Positions 1 through 12,039 of a stretch of DNA of 64,000 nucleotides are shown piece by piece (positions within the stretch are counted from its first letter, which is position 1; every line of letters starts with the position of its first letter). The notes under the pieces were generated by a model. It was not told where the DNA came from. It searched no databases and saw only the letters and a list, made by a program, of their open reading frames with translations. This DNA comes from Sclerodactyla briareus (Eukaryota; Echinodermata; Holothuroidea; Dendrochirotida; Sclerodactylidae): contig JAODTK010001110.1 of assembly GCA_026419785.1 (NCBI GenBank), positions 124,001 to 188,000 of the forward strand, read 5' to 3'. The position numbers were made by a program, and so were the translations under genes.

Positions 1-70
1 TGTTTCCTATAACTGCTTCGGACCCCCCCAAAATTGCTCTTGACCCCCCCCCCCCCAACTTTTAGACAGT
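1..70. repeat. Poly(C)-rich repeat end, inverted copy at 12860-12935
   Basis: Read in reverse this gives AAAAGTTGGGGG..GGTCAAGAGCAATTTTGG..GTCCGAAGCAGT, which matches 12885-12930 (AAAGTTGGGGGGTCAAGAGCAATTTGGTGGTCTGAAGCAGT). It is therefore a dispersed repeat present in both orientations. Confidence 0.5.
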
Positions 71-84
71 GGCTGAGCTCTTGC

Positions 85-244
85 AACAGAACAATGCCAC
101 AAAATGCCACAAAATTTCCATGACTTTTTTTCCATGACTTTGGACATCTTTCTGAATTTCAAAACTTTCCCAGGCCTGGATTTTTTTCTCTCACCATTTT
201 CACATGACTTTTCCAGGTTTTCCATGCGAAACGCAGGAACCCTG
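85..244. mobile_element. MITE of the CAGGGTTCC family, partial copy
   Basis: Only the right half is recognisable: TTTCCATGACTTT repeats, CTGAATTTCAAAACTTTCCC and the end CGCAGGAACCCTG at 231-244. The left terminal repeat is missing or replaced by unrelated poly(C)-rich sequence. Confidence 0.5.
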
Positions 245-929
245 CAATTAGAAAGGTTAGTGGGGGGGGGGTAGCTGGAGAAGGGAGGGCATCCGAATAT
301 GGTGACCGCACACTGTGGAGAACGCTGGGCACGGAAGGATCGAAGCAATGACCCCCCCTTGATGTGGTCTGTATATAGCTACCTCTTCCCACTGTCCTCT
401 CAACCTCTTCCATGTGTAGCTTACCCTGGGCCTACATCCCCTTCTCTGTCTTTACAGCCTTTCCTGACAGTCAAGCGAAATTTAAAAAAAATCTGTCGCA
501 GAATATTGTTTTTAAAAACTGGGCCTCCCAAGTATAGTTCAGACCCTCTGAGGACACCACGCAGTTGACTGTAGATGTAGGTCTTGTGGGGGCGCCTCCT
601 GCCGATAATTCAGCCCTTTATGTTTGTTCATTCAACACATGAAATAATGTTCTCTCTGAGGAGGTGCAGCTTTGGTCTTCAAAACGTTCCCCACCGTAAC
701 AACTTTCCTTGGTCAATTTTTTTTTCTTACTTTTCCGATGCCAAAAAACACTTGTTGCAGTCTGGCAAAAGAGCAGGGTGATGGGATGGCCAACCCAGTA
801 CTATGTGAAAATGCCAGACACTGGTAGCATATTGGGGGGGGGGGGTGCATGGTTGATAAGGGGTAAGTAGTGTATGTGAAATAGATTGAACAATCTCAAA
901 ATTGAGTCATATTGAAATTTAATATTTGA

Positions 930-1270
930 CCAATGCTATAAACTTTCATATCAGATGTATTTAATTACAAGGCGATCGCTAAAAAAGTGACTCGCCTGGT
1001 TGTGCGATCGGTGGTTGGTATTATTCACTACACAAACAACCAACTAGTTCATGCAGACCATCTTACATTAGTCAAATCGAACATCACAATTTGAACATAT
1101 AACACATAGTGTACACCCAACCCTGGTGCTACACACAAAATTTGGTCATAATCGGCCTCACAGTTTGTGAGAAATCCTGCTAACAGGAAGTGTGACACAC
1201 ACACACACACGCGCACACACACACACAACATGCAAAAGTGACCACTAAGTCTCTTTCTGAATTTCATACA
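930..1270. repeat. Dispersed repeat with a CA microsatellite, related to 58440-58640
   Basis: Shared order of motifs with 58440-58640: an ATCCTGCT block, GAAGTGTGACA or AAGGTGTGACA, an ACACACAC tract (here 1194-1228), then GTGACCACTAAGTCTCTTTCTGAATTT versus GTGGTCACTTAATCTCTCTTCCTAATTT. No coding capacity is seen. Confidence 0.45.
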
Positions 1271-4200
1271 GGCCAGACAAAAAGTGTTGGGTAATGGTTG
1301 AGCAAAGATGACTTGACACTTGGGAGGTTTTCATTTATTATATAGAAGGGAATCGCAAAGATTTTGTAATCTGTGTTCTAAATTTGCATGCATTTCCGTT
1401 TGCAGAAGTTAACTTCCGTATCGTAATTCCATTCTGCAATTTAGTCTCCCTGAAGTACATTATTCTAAAAATAATGAATGCGAAATTTGTAATACAACAA
1501 CCATTAAGAATGCCTTAAACTCCTAGCATTTTATTTTTAGAGGAGAATCCCCCAGAAGCCCCCAAGCATCTTGTAGCTCGGCCTTTGTATTTTCATTCCA
1601 TTCCAATTCCAGTTACAAATGATGCATGTTATACAGAATATCCATCATCTTATGTAAGGAGACTTACAGGAACACAGGCTACAATATTGTGATGAGAAGA
1701 TCGCAAGTAGCCCTCTGCCAACATTCACAAGAGAAAAACTTCTTTTTCTTTTTCAAACTCCACCAACTTGCACATGCAATTGTAAAATTTATATTGTCCT
1801 AGCTTTCCGCCAACGTGTCTTCCCCCCCTGTGAATCCATGTGAATAAAGGATGAACCCACTAATTTGAAATTGATTAGCAGAAGTTACAAATATCTATTA
1901 CACAAGATCGTTGATCGCTGTGGTGCATACTCTTCAATGAGGAGTTAATAACGATCGAAGTGTAGCACTTTCTTGGCATCTCAATTTTTTTGGAGTCTTT
2001 CAGAGGTATTTTCAGTGGTTATGGAGCAAAATTTGGGTGTTAGGTTTCAAAAAGCCCTCTTTTCACCAGGGCTTGTTGGTTTGAGAGACACTTGGCATAT
2101 GACTACCACTCCTCATCAGATTTAGTGATTAGAAAGCAAGGGAAAAACATTTCAAGGCATGTAGCTGTGGGATGGGACAAGCCCCCCCTCCCTTCCAAGC
2201 GCTGTGGGATGGAAAAGCACCCCCCCCCCTCCAATCACTCTAGTTGCCTCCTACAACATATGAATACTGTAGGCTTCTAGAATATGGGTAGGGAGGGGTG
2301 TGAGCCTTTTCTAATTGACTTTGGAAATGGTACCTTCACCCTAGGATTAGAGCAGGGACAAACGACGAGGTAGGCAATTTTGTTGTTGCCATCCAGTGTG
2401 ATTACACTCCACCCCCACGTTAAGGTACTGCCAAACTGCCTTATTGTGTGTGCCTGATGAGAGTTTTTGCACCTAGCAAAAACATACAGTATCCAGGTCT
2501 GCCCCTCTGCCAGACCTCAGATAGGTTCGATACTCTGCTCTGCCAAAAAAAAAAATCAAATTACACTGGAAAAGATTTTTTTCTTACCGTTTTGCCTGTC
2601 GCTACCAGATGACAATGGGTCTTTAATTTTGCAGTCTAGCTCATTGTTTGATTATCAACTTCCTACATCTCCATGCATTTGAAAGCTGGGAGGTGCGGGG
2701 GGTTAGTCAACGACAACACAACGCTGGTCTGGATCTCTGCCAGTCTGCTATTGATTCTGTCATCCCAGGGCAGGTTACCTGACCCGGTTCTGATGGGGGA
2801 GGCCTAGATCCCTAAACTGATCATCGAACTCTCTGAGGAGCGGGTGATGAGGGCAGGAACAAAGCAGGAGCCCCTTCCAGTCATTTCCCAATTAATATCA
2901 GTGAATGTGATGAGTCTTGCGCACAATTGATTTTTGTTGCTTCAAAAAATACTGAACGCATTTTCTCTTCATCAGTGCAGGCGGCAGTTGCGGGGACAAC
3001 AAAATGTCAAACAGGGGAAGATCTCTTTGAAGACTGAGGAGAAGGTGGCAGAGATAAAGCAGATGCCATGTATGGACATACGGAAAATGCTGCAATTTTG
3101 CACTGGACAACAAAATCCAGAGAGGGTGGTGTATTTACATGGGAGTAAATGTGAATCATTTTGCACTAACAAGTGAATCGGTGTAGATGGGGGTCATTTT
3201 TAGCTGCGGGAGAGCGCTCTACAAGTCATCATGTTCTCTGTCCAGTTCGTTCGTTCGTTCAATTTGCTCGTTCGGCTCCCCTTCTGTTCGTCACGTTCAA
3301 TTCATAACTCTCTACCCAAGTCATGCGATTCAGTTGAAACTTGGTGGGTGGATGAACGCTTTGCTACTGGTGAGCCTTAGCTACATTTATCTACACATAG
3401 TGTTATTAGATTTTAATTAAATCCAAATTAATACCCCAATGGTCCACCTTTATTTTGCGGCATCCTGCTGCCAGACAAGTTGTTTAAATTACTCCATCCT
3501 CTGCCTGAGCAGTGTTTACCTTATCTATCAGACGGTCCAGTTCTGCAGGAATAGTTGACAATAAAACCTATTGTAGGGGGGGTTGATTTGTTCATCGCAT
3601 ATCGCCCTGGTGTTAAAGTTCGACCCTGCCTCCACAGGATTGTTTACATTACATCCGGTCCAAATTCCTTGGTGGACCTAGAAATGGGGGCTTTGCGCCT
3701 CCCCCCCCCCCCCCCCCCCCCTTAAATGCTGGTTTGATGGTAATGTGGAGTGGTAGACTTAACTATGAGTGTCAACAATGTTAGATCTTCATTTCGTGGG
3801 AAAGGGTGTTTCCACTGTTCACTGCCACAATCTTAGGAATGGCAACTGATAGCAAATATTAGGCTAAATTGGTAGACATGTTCCAAGTCATTCCAATGGT
3901 ATGACAGAGTCAGTAGAGGTCTCAGGAATGTGAACAACAATAAAATGTGAAATGGCGAAAAAAAAAATGGTGGATTGCCACAAGAGTTTTGCTGTCCGAA
4001 GCTACCAGACGTTCCGAATTGCACTGTTTGTAGAATATGAAATTGCATGAAAAAATAATTTCTCGGCCTAACTTTAAGCTTGTGAACCTATAAATCACCC
4101 CGGCTTGGATGGATCAGCTCAACTACATGTGTGTTCCCAATGAGTAGATGAGCCCCATTGTTTCAGGTCAGATCAGAGGCCAACAGAGATCAAAAATTGA

Positions 4201-4528
4201 GGTGAATCCTTGTCATACTAATTGAGTCCAGAATGCTCAGTCTGATCAAGTTGATGAGTAATGTAAGTATGTGGTTTGTCTCTAAAGAGTACAAGAGCGC
4301 ATTGTTTGTCAGGAAGGTGGCACTTTCCGTTGAAAAAATGGGAAATTGGTTGAAAAGTAGGCCTATTGCCCATAAGTTGGTACAATTACGACTTGTCTGC
4401 CTGGACATTTTTGTTCATATTATGTACAAAGCAGAAAATTAGGAGGTAGTCTCCCAGCCCTGCTCCCCCCATATATGCCCAGAAGCGCTGAACCCTGACA
4501 AAGGGAGAGAGAAGGAACTACTATAGTG
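1271..4528. other. No gene seen; AT-rich spacer with poly(C) runs
   Basis: Short unrelated open frames only. It contains a run of 21 C at 3701-3721, a TTCG-rich patch at 3244-3260 and poly(A) runs. An open frame at 2934-3176 behind a fair splice acceptor was considered and not accepted. Confidence 0.5.
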
Positions 4529-4964
4529 CATTGGTTCCAAACTTTTCAAGGTGGGACCCCATTTCATGTAGCGCCATCCGAGCGCATTCCAAGTTTGTGG
4601 GTTTCCCCAATGTCTGTAGTAAGTACTGCTACACGCTACACCGCTATAGTGGTTTGATCCACATTTACTCTGTAGTACATAATGTAGTTGATGTGAGACC
4701 ATATATAGAATATATACAGAAACAGGGTGGCCAGCGACAACTGAGCAAAAAATGCCAGATTTCACTCAAGGGAGACAGCAGAACGGCGCTAATAAAACAT
4801 TACATATGAGTTTTCAGGGTGAATTTGTCGGATGTTAGGATGTTGATGCGAACGTTAAATTGGGTACCTTCAGATTTTTGTTCATATTTTGAAACAACCT
4901 GCGACCCCCCACAAGAATTGCTACACACCCCAGTGGGTCGCGACCCCAGGTTTGTGAAACAATG
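4529..4964. mobile_element. hAT-type non-autonomous element with 8-bp target-site duplication
   Basis: The ends CATTGGTTCCAAACTTTTCAAGG..GGGACCCC and GGGTCGCGACCCCAGGTTTGTGAAACAATG form imperfect inverted repeats of the familiar GGTTCCCAAAC..GGTCGCGACCCC type. It is flanked by CTATAGTG (4521-4528) and CTGTAGTG (4965-4972), 7 of 8 bases identical, as expected for hAT insertion. No transposase frame is inside. Confidence 0.8.
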
Positions 4965-4972
4965 CTGTAGTG

Positions 4973-6954
4973 CTTGCTAAATCAAAGTGTAGCATAGCAA
5001 GGTTCCAGAAGGGACACGAGACTAATTGGTTGAATCTATTTCCTAATCCTTCAGTCAGGGACCGCCCAATTTCCAGGCACTGACTGCCAAAATAGCCAAA
5101 GTCCCGGTTCCCAATGAGGAAATGATGTGATTCCCCTCTTTCATCGAACATTACTGAGTTATACCAGCTCATCAGGACACAAATCTATGAGTCATGCAAA
5201 ATCCTGGCAATATAGCGACCAGGTATGGAATCTCCCCAGATCCCTCCCTTCCTAGAAAAGCAGTACCTTTGAAATCTCTGAAAATTGCCGACAGCAGTAA
5301 CTAGGAGACGGGTCGGGTTGCCACGGCGATAGAGACCGACGAAGATGCCAAGACAAACAGCCATCGCCCTGGAGCCGCTCAGCTGGGTCACGAACATTTA
5401 AAATGACAATCTGTTGAAAAATTAGACGGTAATGCATTTATGAAGCTATTGTGGGGGTAGCCTTAGTACTACTGTCATGATTGCTAAGAGCTGAACGTAT
5501 CGTATGGATGGCGGAAATGTTAAAGCCCAAGCAAATCATAGTAAAGATTTTTCTTTTTCCATTATGAGGTAGTGGTAGTAGGATTTTTTGTTAAGACTTA
5601 GTACATTTTCATACCACATCATTCACATGACGATCGATTGGACATTTGGACTATTCAGTGAAAAATCAGGAAATTACTCAATTTTGCCTGATGTTTATAG
5701 CATGTTCCATGAGAGGGTTGGGGGGGGGACAACTATTCTAGAGTATGATCCTAATGAAGGGACAGAACTATATAACAAAATCCTATCTGCACACAAATTT
5801 GGATCAAATTGCCTTTTTTCAACATATGTGAGGTATGACACACTGTGGCAAGTTGCCCTTATTCCTTTACTGCAATATCATTGAAAATTGAGAAAGAAAA
5901 AAAAAAAAACATGGGAAAATTATAACATAGTCTACTCAAAAACATTGGTCTCGGACAGAACATTTTGAGAAATTGTGTATTTACGCTACTGCCTACACCC
6001 CTCTTTATGCTAATGATTCTGTTTGGGAACAACATGGGCCAATTTAATTTTCTGCTTGCCAGATGTTTGTTGTTCCCTAAAAGTCATAAACTCTTGGGAA
6101 AGAAAAGTCAGACCTCTCAAACGGAAAAATCGAGAGTTTATGGCATAAGTTACATAGCTATTGGTCTGCTGTTAAGGTACCTCAGCTTGGCTGGTGTCTT
6201 GCGATAAAGGTAAGGTACAGTCCTCAGGGGTATTGCTGCGGCCAGGAACCGGAAATGCTGGCCAGAGGAGAGATGGTGCCTCCATAAGGAGCCAGATTGT
6301 ATAGTACTGCCAGGCCCATTGTCTCGGGAGCAAATCTCACAAGGTGAGGGTTTGCAATGAATTGTTGGTACATGAAAATCAGAATAATAATTAGCAGGCA
6401 TTGAAGTTCCCACATAGGGGACCCTTACCATATTTTCAGTACAATTTTGAGCTCCGGTTATTTCCAAGTCGTCCTCACCCCCCCCCCCCCCCACATTAAT
6501 TGTCCCGACCTGCACAAGGACAGCTAACCAAACGTTGTGGCAGGATTGCACTCCAGTTACTGTTGAAATGAGGGGGGGGGGGAATTTCCCAGGTGGTGTG
6601 GTATCTCATGACCCAACCATGCGGGACTCACCCTATCTTCCTAACAGCAGGAGTATTCCTAGTTGTTTTTTCTCTCTTCTTCCCAAAAAATGCTGAAGCT
6701 AAGTCAGGATAGGGGTGGGGTGGGGGGGGGGGGGCAGGTTCCCAATTAAGGGCTAGCACACATGACCGGACAGGTGGAATTCAGTACAACTCACCCTATC
6801 CTCCTAACTGAGTCAAACAGGATTCTTTTTTCATTTCATACCTCTTCCCCTGAATCTAGGCTCTACCATGTGTACTGGAATGTTTAAGATTGGTATTTAT
6901 TAGAGATAAGACCTAGTCCTGGGGGTGGGGCGTTACCGGTGACCAGCCGAGGCC
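4973..6954. other. No confirmed gene; candidate promoter and first exon inside
   Basis: It contains a GC-richer island at about 5200-5400 with an RFX X-box-like ATCGCCGTGGCAAC (minus strand) and a short start-codon exon candidate at 5504-5568. Otherwise there are poly(C) runs (6478-6492), poly(G) at 6572-6580 and 6721-6733, and no recognisable coding sequence. Confidence 0.4.
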
Positions 6955-7795
6955 ATAAAGGTTTTTTTCATAAGGTCCGTTTGTCATAAGGCTTTTAGGC
7001 ATAAGGCCTTTTGTTCATCAGGTGTTATTCATAATGGCCGAAGAGGTCTTTATTCATAAGGTCCGAGATTCATAATCACAACAGAAGTCTGATATTCATA
7101 ATAGTTAAAAACGGTACGTTATTCATAATAGTGACAAAAGGCTGTTATTCAAATAGGAAAAAAGGTCTGTTATTCATAATCGCGACAAAGGTCCGTTATT
7201 CATTAATGAGGAAAAAATTGTCCGATATTCCTAAGGAAAAAAAAAAGGTCCGATCATTGGGAAAACAATTACCGGTCCTGGATCTGCCAGGAAATGGCAG
7301 CTGACAAAAAAGGTGCAGTTTAGGGTTTGCATCCTTGCCGGACCTCGCACAGGGAGAATCTCTTTCTGGCAAGTATACATTGAAAAGAAACCAATATGAA
7401 TAATGGACTTTTCGTGGTATGAATAACGGACCTCTTTTGCTATTATGAATAACAGACCCTTTCACTATTATGAACAACAGGCTTGTCTGCGATTATGACT
7501 AACGGACCTTTTTGCCATATGAATACGGACCCATTTTTACAATTATGAAATCGGACATTTGTGCTCTGTTTTGAATAAAAGACCCTTTTGATAATTATGA
7601 AACAACGGGGACTTTTTGGTCATTATGAAGATCGGAGCTTATGAACAAAGACCTTTTTTTTAAAATATCAGACCTTTTTGGTCATCTGAAATAACGGGAC
7701 CTTTTTCTGAAAATTTGCCCGTTAGGGGAAAATAACGGGCTTATGAACAAAAGGCCTTATGAATAAAAGGCCTATGAACATCGGGTGGTCCCCGG
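6955..7795. mobile_element. Foldback-type element made of ~25-bp tandem subrepeats
   Basis: The left arm (6955-7260) repeats ATTCATAATAGTGACAAAGGTCCGTT-like units about 25-27 bases long, roughly ten copies. The right arm (7380-7790) repeats the inverse, TATGAATAACGGACCTTTTTGCTAT. A central 120-base segment (7261-7380) is unique. The outer parts AAGGCCTTTTGTTCAT and AAAAGGCCTTATGAAT are also inverted. Long inverted repeats built of tandem subrepeats are the hallmark of foldback elements, including TU elements described from sea urchins. There is no coding capacity. Confidence 0.7.
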
Positions 7796-8999
7796 GTTCC
7801 TAGGGTCAGATTCCAATACAGATGTGATCCCGATCTTCTCGTTACCAACTCCTAAAACCTACAGTAGGCCTAGGCCTAATCACTAACACTACCCAAACAC
7901 CATCGCTAAGTCCTAACACTGATTTCCTACATCCAGGTGCAAATGGGGCTATACATTCATCGATCATAATGCAGATTCTATATTGTGCCATTTGAATCAA
8001 ACATAAGCATAGGACTAGCTAGGTCTCAACTTCCTACCTCCACTGCCCTTAATGTTAGCCTTCAGCAGGGCTAGGCTTCACAGGTCACACTTCAGAATGG
8101 GGTTCTCATGTTATAAGTATGCTACCTCAGTAATTGTCAGGACAGGTGAGTCAAGAGTTCAGCCTAAGGTTTAGGCCTAACTGGAACAAACCTTACCAGT
8201 TTAATTACCGAAACGGCGGTTAACGACGTTGTAACAGAATAATCAAGAAAGAGGCTTGTTGAATGGAAAAGGCCGCTAACGCTTGAATTCAGTAAACCTG
8301 CCCTGCAAGTTCCGTAGAAAATCCTTTCAACCTTCGTTTAACCAGAAGCTGAATTCCTTGGACTGAGGTGATTGAATGCCAACACACACGGGAGTGGCGG
8401 GCGTTCATATAATATGATCACCTCCTGCGCCGCTAGAGCATAACCCTGGGTAGCCGACGACGCGTACACCCAGCAAAACATTGAATCAAATGAAAGTGTT
8501 ATTGTTCACATTAAAATCCAGCGGCCAGAAATATCAAATCGTGACCATCATGAGTCTCACTTCAAAACCAAGTAGATAAGAACGGGCGTATATTTGTCTA
8601 GACCTCATGGGTGGACTACGGTGTACCGAAGGTCGAGCGATGGGGAAAACGAGAACATAATACGATGTAGTGATTCCATGTTCACGATGATTTGAAAAAT
8701 CCCCTCTTAACCTAGCTTTGGGCAACTTATATCGTTTACAACTCCTTCAGACTTCGATCCCCTTCGACTTAGGAGCGGCGGCGGTTGACCTCGTCCCGAC
8801 GGCACGTTGTAGTTATTGAAGGGTCTCCCCTCCAGATGGCCACCAAAACTAGACTTATGTAGGCGGGTAAACCGCCCATGTGTATATCCCCCGCCTTTTT
8901 TTGAGCAATCATTGGGAAGAAAGTATCTAACACCCACCCCGCCCTAAAGACCTGCCTGTTGTCAGAAGCTAAGATATCCTTCATCAAAACATCAAGTTT
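7796..8999. other. No gene seen
   Basis: Single-copy-looking sequence with some CpG around 8360-8480 and 8690-8900. No frame with recognisable similarity or a convincing exon was found. Confidence 0.4.
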
Positions 9000-9370
9000 G
9001 TGTAATCCATGTGAATTTCTAAAAGTGGCAATTTGACCCACGATGGCCTTGAAATGACCTAACTTTGTCAGGAACAAATGTAGCCCACCATGTCCCATGT
9101 TTTGTTCAAATCTGACAAGTTGTGGAAAATCGACCCTAATTCTGCAAATTTGATCTCCGATGACGCTTTAAATGACCGCCACAGTTTTTCGGGATCACCT
9201 AAAATCCTTACCCACCAAGTTTCGTTCGAATCCGACCGACTTTCGCTTAAAGTAATGCAAATTAGCAGCTACTACCCCCAGCATTGCAGTGATGTTCCAC
9301 TTTCTAAACTCATCCAGATTTCACTAGAACCGACATGTTACCAAGGTTCAGGTCTAGTTCGTTAAGCCGT
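9000..9370. repeat. Degenerate repeat rich in TGACC half-sites
   Basis: Two loosely related units (about 9005-9120 and 9120-9240) carry TTGACC(C)..GATGGCCTTGAAATGACC and GATCTCCGATGACGCTTTAAATGACC, followed by CCAAGTTTCGTTCGAATC. The layout resembles the TGACCT-rich repeats at 12.0-12.6, 18.4 and 19.4 kb. Confidence 0.4.
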
Positions 9371-10132
9371 TGAAGCGTTTTGCGCTAACGCCTGAAGTTT
9401 CCATCATCGGAGCCTGGGACTGCGGCTGCGGCCACACACGCCAAAACCGTTAATCCCCGACATTTCCATTGTCCTGGATTTAACGCACAAATATTTGCCC
9501 TCTAACACTTTTCCGTTGAGCGTTGCCCGTCGAATGACCTTTGAGCAGACCAAACAACATGTCATCTCCTCTGATCATTCTCATATAGTTCTCTCCAAGT
9601 TTGCCCGAGCGGCTCTGGGCAATGGGGATGGGATGGGTGTGGTTTGCCCTGAATCCATATTTTGACCCGACACCTATTGGGCGTTTGGAAAATCTTTCCT
9701 ATGTAGGGGGTTGGGTGAGATGGAAATTTGGGAAAGTGGGTGATTAATAAATAGTATCAGATTTGTTTTTCAGACTTTCAACATTGCAAAGTTTGCCCTC
9801 ACATTCGTCACACAATCAGGATCACCCCCCCCCCCCCAGCCAGAGAACCCTGGCACCGCCCCCGGGTCTCTGAGCCACTCTCCTTTCACTGTCCCACTCG
9901 TACTACTAAGATCACAACACTCCAGAGGCGTAGCCAGCCCCGGACCCGTGTGTGCAAAGTTAGGAAAGATTTCCCCAAACTGCAATGTGGAATAACCACC
10001 ATAGCTGGCGCGGAACGTACGGAAAAGTACCTCATAAATCGTCGGAAATGACAGCGGACACTCCCACAATGACACAGATAATTTGTCTATCACTTTTCAT
10101 AACAGTTACAGTCTTATAAACTTCGTGAATAT

Positions 10133-11046
10133 GCTTTTTTTTTTCTTGCCGTCTTTGTCGTTGCGCAATTCCCCTCTTTCCTCTTCCCCATGCTTCTTTT
10201 TTGCCTTTCTCTGTCTGTTGTCTCTTCCTGTCTCCTTCTCGGCGAGTCAGTGTTTCCTCCTGTTTCTTACCTCTCCTTTGTCTTCCTGCTTTTTTTCCAT
10301 CCATCTCTTCCCTTTCCTTTCCTCTCTCCTTTGACATGTCCCCAAGTGTTCCTCTTACCTACTTTTCATCCAGGTAAATTCTAGCTATCTTCTCCTTTCC
10401 CTTGTGTTCTTCCCTCTTTGTTCTTCCCCCTCATCTTTTCCTTATAATTATTTCCGTCTTTCTCTCTATTTCTCTTCCCTGTTTCTTCCTCTATTTCTTT
10501 GTACACCTGATTTCCCTCCTCTTTCTCTTCTTTTTGCCTTTCAATATCCCCCTCCCCCTTCCTTGCTCTGTTTCCACTTTCTCCCCTTTTCTCAATTTTT
10601 AGGTAAAATTTCTACTAAAAATAACCTCTCCTCCGTTTCCATATTTTTTCTTTCCCTTCTTTTTCCTCCATCCCCCGGTCCCTCTTTCTTTCTCTCCCTT
10701 TCCTTTCTTTCCCTTTCTTAAGTTACTCCTTTTTTCCCTGTATTGCGTTCCCTCTTTCTCGTCCTCGCTTCTTTTTGTTTTGTTTCTTTCCTTCCCTCTT
10801 TCCCCTTTCTTCCTCTCCTTTGACATACTTCCCCTTTCTCTGTTTGCCCCTCTGGGCTCCCCCCCCCCCCCCATTTCAGGTAGATTCCAGCTCTCTTCTC
10901 CTTTTCCACTTTTTCTTCGTTTTTCCTCTCTTTCCTTCTTTCTCTGTCCTTTCTCGCTCTCTCTCTCGTTCCCTTTCCTTTTCTCCCACCTTCTCTTCCC
11001 CCCATTTCCTTCCTTTTCTTCCTCTTTCCCTTCCCCTATTGTTTTT
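10133..11046. repeat. 0.9 kb polypyrimidine tract
   Basis: The plus strand is almost pure C/T for about 900 bases. Purine islands recur: TTTGACAT at 10330 and 10818, and CAGGTARATTCYAGCTMTCTTCTCCTTT at 10373 and 10878, with a weaker AGGTAAAATTTCTACT at 10601. This suggests an ancestral unit of about 240-250 bases that was duplicated. The long open frames here are a low-complexity artefact. Confidence 0.85.
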
Positions 11047-11129
11047 AGTGCTAGTTCGAGATATTCAAGGTCACAATAGAAGCATCTAAAAAGCTTGTCA
11101 GCACAATATCTATTGAACGCAAGTATCTA

Positions 11130-11390
11130 TCAAGTTGTCATATCAGGACTATGTGGGTTGCACATATGGTGAGGATGAACCCTATTGCTTTTGGTGTCAG
11201 GTCAAGGTCATGAAGGTCACCATAGGGACCTTCTATATCTTCTATAACATTTCAGAGCAATGTGTAATGGAAGAGGTTTTGTTCAATCTAGGTGAACTAC
11301 ATCTGGCGACCTACTTCGGACTTCCTCTAACTTTTGACCTTCATTTGACTAATACCTTCTTAGTCAGTTCTTTGTAGCGGCCAACTCATG
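11130..11390. repeat. AGGTCAAGGTCATGAAGGTCA repeat
   Basis: The sequence at about 11197-11225 carries tandem AGGTCA half-sites (GTCAGGTCAAGGTCATGAAGGTCACC), followed by GACCTTC and TTTTGACCTTC. It appears to be another member of the dispersed TGACCT-rich family; no gene is seen. Confidence 0.35.
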
Positions 11391-12039
11391 TGTTGGCAAC
11401 AACCAATAAGTCAATTGCACTGACGTACTGAACACATCTATCACACGCTGCAAGTCATCGCTTTTGAGGGGTCACAGTATAGGTGGTCCCCCCTGAACAA
11501 ACTTTGCATTGGTGGGCAGGATGTGTCGCCTAACATTTGGTGGGGTCTTGTATGCCTACGATCAGGAAGGGGGGTCATCTGTCCGTGCTTCTGTTCTTCC
11601 AAACCTCACCTACATATACAGGTCTACTATTTGCATTGTAATACATATCAGATCAAGGAAATGTATTGTGACTGAGAGAAAGAAATTACTTTCTGACCAA
11701 ATTTATTTGCACTATTTTAACTAAATAAGGCCCTGTTAGTCAATCAGATTCCTGTGAACTAGGCCACAACCATTCTTGAGGATGCAAACTTTCTTGTTTT
11801 CTTTTTTTTGTCATGCTAATTCTGATGACGGATTGTGCAATGGAATGGGCCAGGAGATTAATCCTTCTACCATCTTTCTTGAAGCTAAACCATGATTGTC
11901 AGAACAATTTGCTAAATATTGGGAAAATCAACTCTCTCTTTCTAGGTAATTTATTAAACCAGAGAAAGCCAAATGGCTTAGTGGATTCCTTGACTGATTC
12001 TGACTTGATCAATTGTCAACTTCACATGCTCACAAGAAT

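Noticed and set aside
2934-3176. Open frame with a splice-acceptor-like TTCATCAGTGCAG before RRQLRGQQNVKQGK
   Set aside because: No partner exons, no recognised similarity and a weak donor; equally open in another frame. Kept only as a note.
10032-11089. Several open frames of 80-107 codons in the polypyrimidine tract
   Set aside because: A C/T-only strand rarely makes stop codons. The peptides are Ser/Phe/Leu/Pro or Arg/Lys/Glu/Gly low-complexity artefacts.
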